Shown piece by piece: positions 6,012 through 6,131 of a stretch of DNA of 6,131 nucleotides. Position 1 is the stretch's first letter. Each line of letters opens with the position of its first letter. Made by a program: the position numbers and the translations under genes. Source of the DNA: Prevotellaceae bacterium. Its GTDB lineage: Bacteria > Bacteroidota > Bacteroidia > Bacteroidales > UBA932. The stretch spans positions 1 to 6,131 of the forward strand of contig JAIRKX010000195.1 of the NCBI GenBank assembly GCA_031259805.1. Direction: 5' to 3'. The notes beneath the pieces were generated by a model. The model was not told where the DNA came from. It searched no databases and saw nothing but the letters and a program-made list of their open reading frames with translations.

Positions 6012-6080
6012 AACTAAGAACTAAGAGTTAAGAACTAAGAACAACTCTCAACTCTCAACTTTCAACTTTCAACTTTCAAC
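6012..6080 (+). repeat. Two blocks of 7-bp repeats (AACTAAG and AACTYTC)
   Basis: Block one is AACTAAG, AACTAAG, AGTTAAG, AACTAAG (6012-6039). After an extra AAC, block two is AACTCTC twice and AACTTTC three times (6043-6077), followed by a partial AAC. All units keep the same strand and a 7-base step, with a 3-base phase jump between blocks. From memory, such AACTTTC-like heptamer strings are frequent between genes in Bacteroidales. There is no coding frame over them, and the units are too short for CRISPR repeats. Confidence 0.9.
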
Positions 6081-6108
6081 TAATCAAGAAAAACAGGTCA
6101 GAATATAT

Positions 6109-6116
6109 AATTTTTG
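6109..6116 (+). promoter_or_regulatory. Weak rightward promoter-like site at the window end
   Basis: AATTTTTG differs from TAnnTTTG at one position; alternatively TAATTTTTG at 6108-6116 has one base too many. It lies about 30 bp past the heptamer repeats and would drive a gene beyond base 6131. There is no obvious -33 element. I include it because the prfA promoter shows the same order of repeats followed by a -7 element. Confidence 0.25.
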
Positions 6117-6131
6117 CCTTTTTCTGTTTGG

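Noticed and set aside
6012..6080. CRISPR array
   Set aside because: The units are 7 bp and contiguous, with no unique spacers and no cas gene nearby.
1..6131. Mobile element or defence system
   Set aside because: No transposase, integrase, toxin, nuclease or phage gene is present; all four genes are intact chromosomal housekeeping or envelope genes.

Overview
The window looks like chromosomal DNA from a member of the Bacteroidota, most likely order Bacteroidales. The reasons are a perfect or near-perfect Bacteroidota -7 promoter element (TAnnTTTG) just upstream of every gene, start codons with A/T-rich leaders and no Shine-Dalgarno sequence, a double-HU/SPOR membrane protein of a type known from this phylum, and strings of AACTTTC-like heptamers in an intergenic region. 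I cannot name the genus.

Layout. Bases 1-290 are non-coding: a perfect 52-bp GC-rich palindrome starts at base 1, followed by two copies of a 21-bp tandem repeat, four degenerate 8-bp repeats, and a promoter. Two genes then run rightwards: prfA (release factor 1, 291-1379) and an Nramp-family metal transporter (1440-2717), which has its own well-formed promoter in the 60-bp gap. They converge, 35 bp apart, on two leftward genes: a double-HU/transmembrane/SPOR protein (3769-2753) and, upstream of it, uvrB (5861-3861). Each leftward gene also has its own -7 element. Bases 5877-6131 contain no gene: they hold an imperfect multi-stem palindrome, two blocks of heptamer repeats, and a weak rightward promoter-like site near the window end.

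The four genes do not form one pathway. They are housekeeping functions: termination at UAA/UAG codons, divalent metal uptake, a probable envelope or division factor that may link DNA to peptidoglycan, and nucleotide excision repair. There is no sign of a phage, transposase, CRISPR array or secretion system. I found no convincing new multi-gene system. The most interesting points are the non-coding repeats, the nearly leaderless uvrB promoter, the HU-SPOR fusion with a periplasmic CxxC pair, and the apparent loss of conserved charged residues in the Nramp protein.
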